Of a stretch of DNA of 5,196 bases, positions 5,028 through 5,196 are shown one piece after another; position 1 is the stretch's first letter, and every line of letters begins with the position of its first letter. The DNA is taken from the NCBI GenBank assembly GCA_964494475.1, contig CAZBRS010000124.1, forward strand, positions 1 to 5,196, in the 5' to 3' direction. This DNA is from CAZBRS01 sp964494475 (GTDB lineage: Bacteria; Myxococcota_A; UBA9042; CAZBRS01). The notes beneath the pieces are model-generated. The model did no database searches, had not been told where the DNA came from, and saw only the letters and a program-made list of their open reading frames with translations. The position numbers were made by a program, and so were the translations under genes.

Positions 5028-5196
5028 ATGGTCGCCACCCGCTCGTCCGTGACGGGCGGGCCGGCGCCAGAGGCTACGGCCAACCCGAAGGAGCGACCGG
5101 GCACGGGGCGTCGGCCCGCCCGCCATCGAAACCGCGGGTGCCACGCAAGGCGCGCCTCGTCACCCGCAGGCGCCGCGCCGAGGATGGACGAGGCGC
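4994..5196 (-). CDS. Possible C-terminus of a converging minus-strand gene, unrecognised (partial)
   Basis: Read on the minus strand, one frame is open from the window edge at 5196 to a TGA at 4994-4996. It gives 66 residues, beginning ASSILGAAPAGDEARLAW and ending DERVATMGLSARRRIAE. By hand count, third codon positions are the most GC-rich (57 of 66), then first (50), then second (47), the order expected for a real high-GC gene, but the contrast is weak. The composition mixes hydrophobic, acidic and basic residues and looks more protein-like than the overlapping + strand frame open from 5004. I recognise no domain. It would converge on the operon with a gap of 98 bases. The alternative is chance openness in GC-rich non-coding DNA. 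Confidence 0.3.
   Translation of the reverse strand, partial: ASSILGAAPAGDEARLAWHPRFRWRAGRRPVPGRSFGLAVASGAGPPVTDERVATMGLSARRRIAE
5053..5122. repeat. Long 16-bp inverted repeat with one G-U pair
   Basis: Bases 5053-5068 pair with 5107-5122 without interruption: 15 Watson-Crick pairs and one G-U (5064 with 5111). The outer ten pairs are CGGGCGGGCC with GGCCCGCCCG. The 38-base loop (5069-5106) can form a small inner stem, CCCG 5084-5087 with CGGG 5098-5101. This is by far the longest stem I found in the window. It may mark a structured RNA or a palindromic repeat element; if the minus-strand frame is coding it lies within that gene. Confidence 0.55.
5134..5196. repeat. Two competing or interleaved stems at the window end
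   Basis: GCGGGTG at 5134-5140 pairs with CACCCGC at 5161-5167 (7 bp). GCGCCTCGT at 5152-5160 pairs with ACGAGGCGC at 5188-5196 (9 bp). Because 5152-5160 lies in the loop of the first stem, the two together would form a pseudoknot; otherwise they are alternatives. The second may continue beyond the window, which ends on its last base. Either could be chance at this GC content. Confidence 0.4.

Larger units (their letters stand above)
4896..5196. other. Stretch without a confident gene, rich in inverted repeats
   Basis: These 301 bases after the operon hold no convincing + strand gene. They carry a direct repeat (4940-4963), a bulged hairpin (4953-4976), an 11-bp hairpin (4983-5027), a 16-bp stem (5053-5122) and two smaller stems near the end. 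A minus-strand frame is open from the window edge to 4994. I found no tRNA arms, no RNase P, tmRNA or SRP core motif and no transposase. It is either a convergent 3' junction with the tail of a minus-strand gene, or a structured non-coding element. Confidence 0.5.

Noticed and set aside
4933..5050. Small + strand frame from ATG 4933 (38 codons)
   Set aside because: It overlaps both hairpins, has no ribosome binding site and an Arg/Pro/Cys-rich translation without any motif.
5053..5122. HDV-like ribozyme or SRP RNA suggested by GGCCGGC and CGAAGGAGCGACC
   Set aside because: The match is limited to a few bases; the nested pseudoknot of HDV-like ribozymes and the conserved GGAAG/AGCAG core of SRP RNA are not present.
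5004..5196. + strand frame from ATG 5004, open to the window end (64 codons)
   Set aside because: The translation is Arg/Pro/Ser/Thr/Ala-rich, second codon positions are more GC-rich than first, and no ribosome binding site is seen; the opposite strand is the better coding candidate.

Overview
The window is very GC-rich DNA, densely coded on the + strand. GC-ending codons are strongly favoured, so many open frames on both strands are only shadows. The bacterium is not identified. The base composition, the proton-pumping pyrophosphatase and an ArnT-type lipid-linked-sugar transferase would fit a high-GC Gram-negative lineage such as the Myxococcota, but this is a weak inference from style.

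Layout. Positions 1-768 hold the C-terminal 255 residues of a membrane-bound pyrophosphatase that begins upstream of the window. A 62-base gap (769-830) follows. It holds two small overlapping hairpins and a plausible promoter whose predicted transcription start lies almost on the next start codon. Positions 831-4895 hold four genes in one direction: a WbmS-like polysaccharide deacetylase (831-1565), a CarB-like ATP-grasp ligase (1562-2647), a HAD-family hydrolase (2644-3429) and an integral-membrane ArnT/PMT-like glycosyltransferase (3426-4895). All three junctions are 4-base stop/start overlaps (ATGA, GTGA, ATGA), each with a Shine-Dalgarno-like sequence just upstream, so this is very probably one translationally coupled operon.

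The last 301 bases (4896-5196) hold no confident gene. They contain a 10-bp direct repeat and a run of strong inverted repeats: a bulged 9-bp hairpin, a perfect 11-bp hairpin, a 16-bp stem with one G-U pair, and two further stems near the window end. A minus-strand frame is open from the window edge to a TGA at 4994-4996 and could be the C-terminus of a converging gene. In that case the first two hairpins would lie in and around a convergent 3' junction.

How the genes may work together. Three soluble enzymes (deacetylase, ATP-dependent ligase, phosphatase-like hydrolase) are locked to one polytopic transferase that should use a polyprenyl-phosphate sugar. The simplest reading is a small pathway that builds or edits an unusual sugar or small acyl/aminoacyl group in the cytoplasm and transfers a glycan on the outer face of the inner membrane, for envelope modification. 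The substrate and product cannot be read from the sequence. The pyrophosphatase upstream looks like an unrelated energy-metabolism gene.
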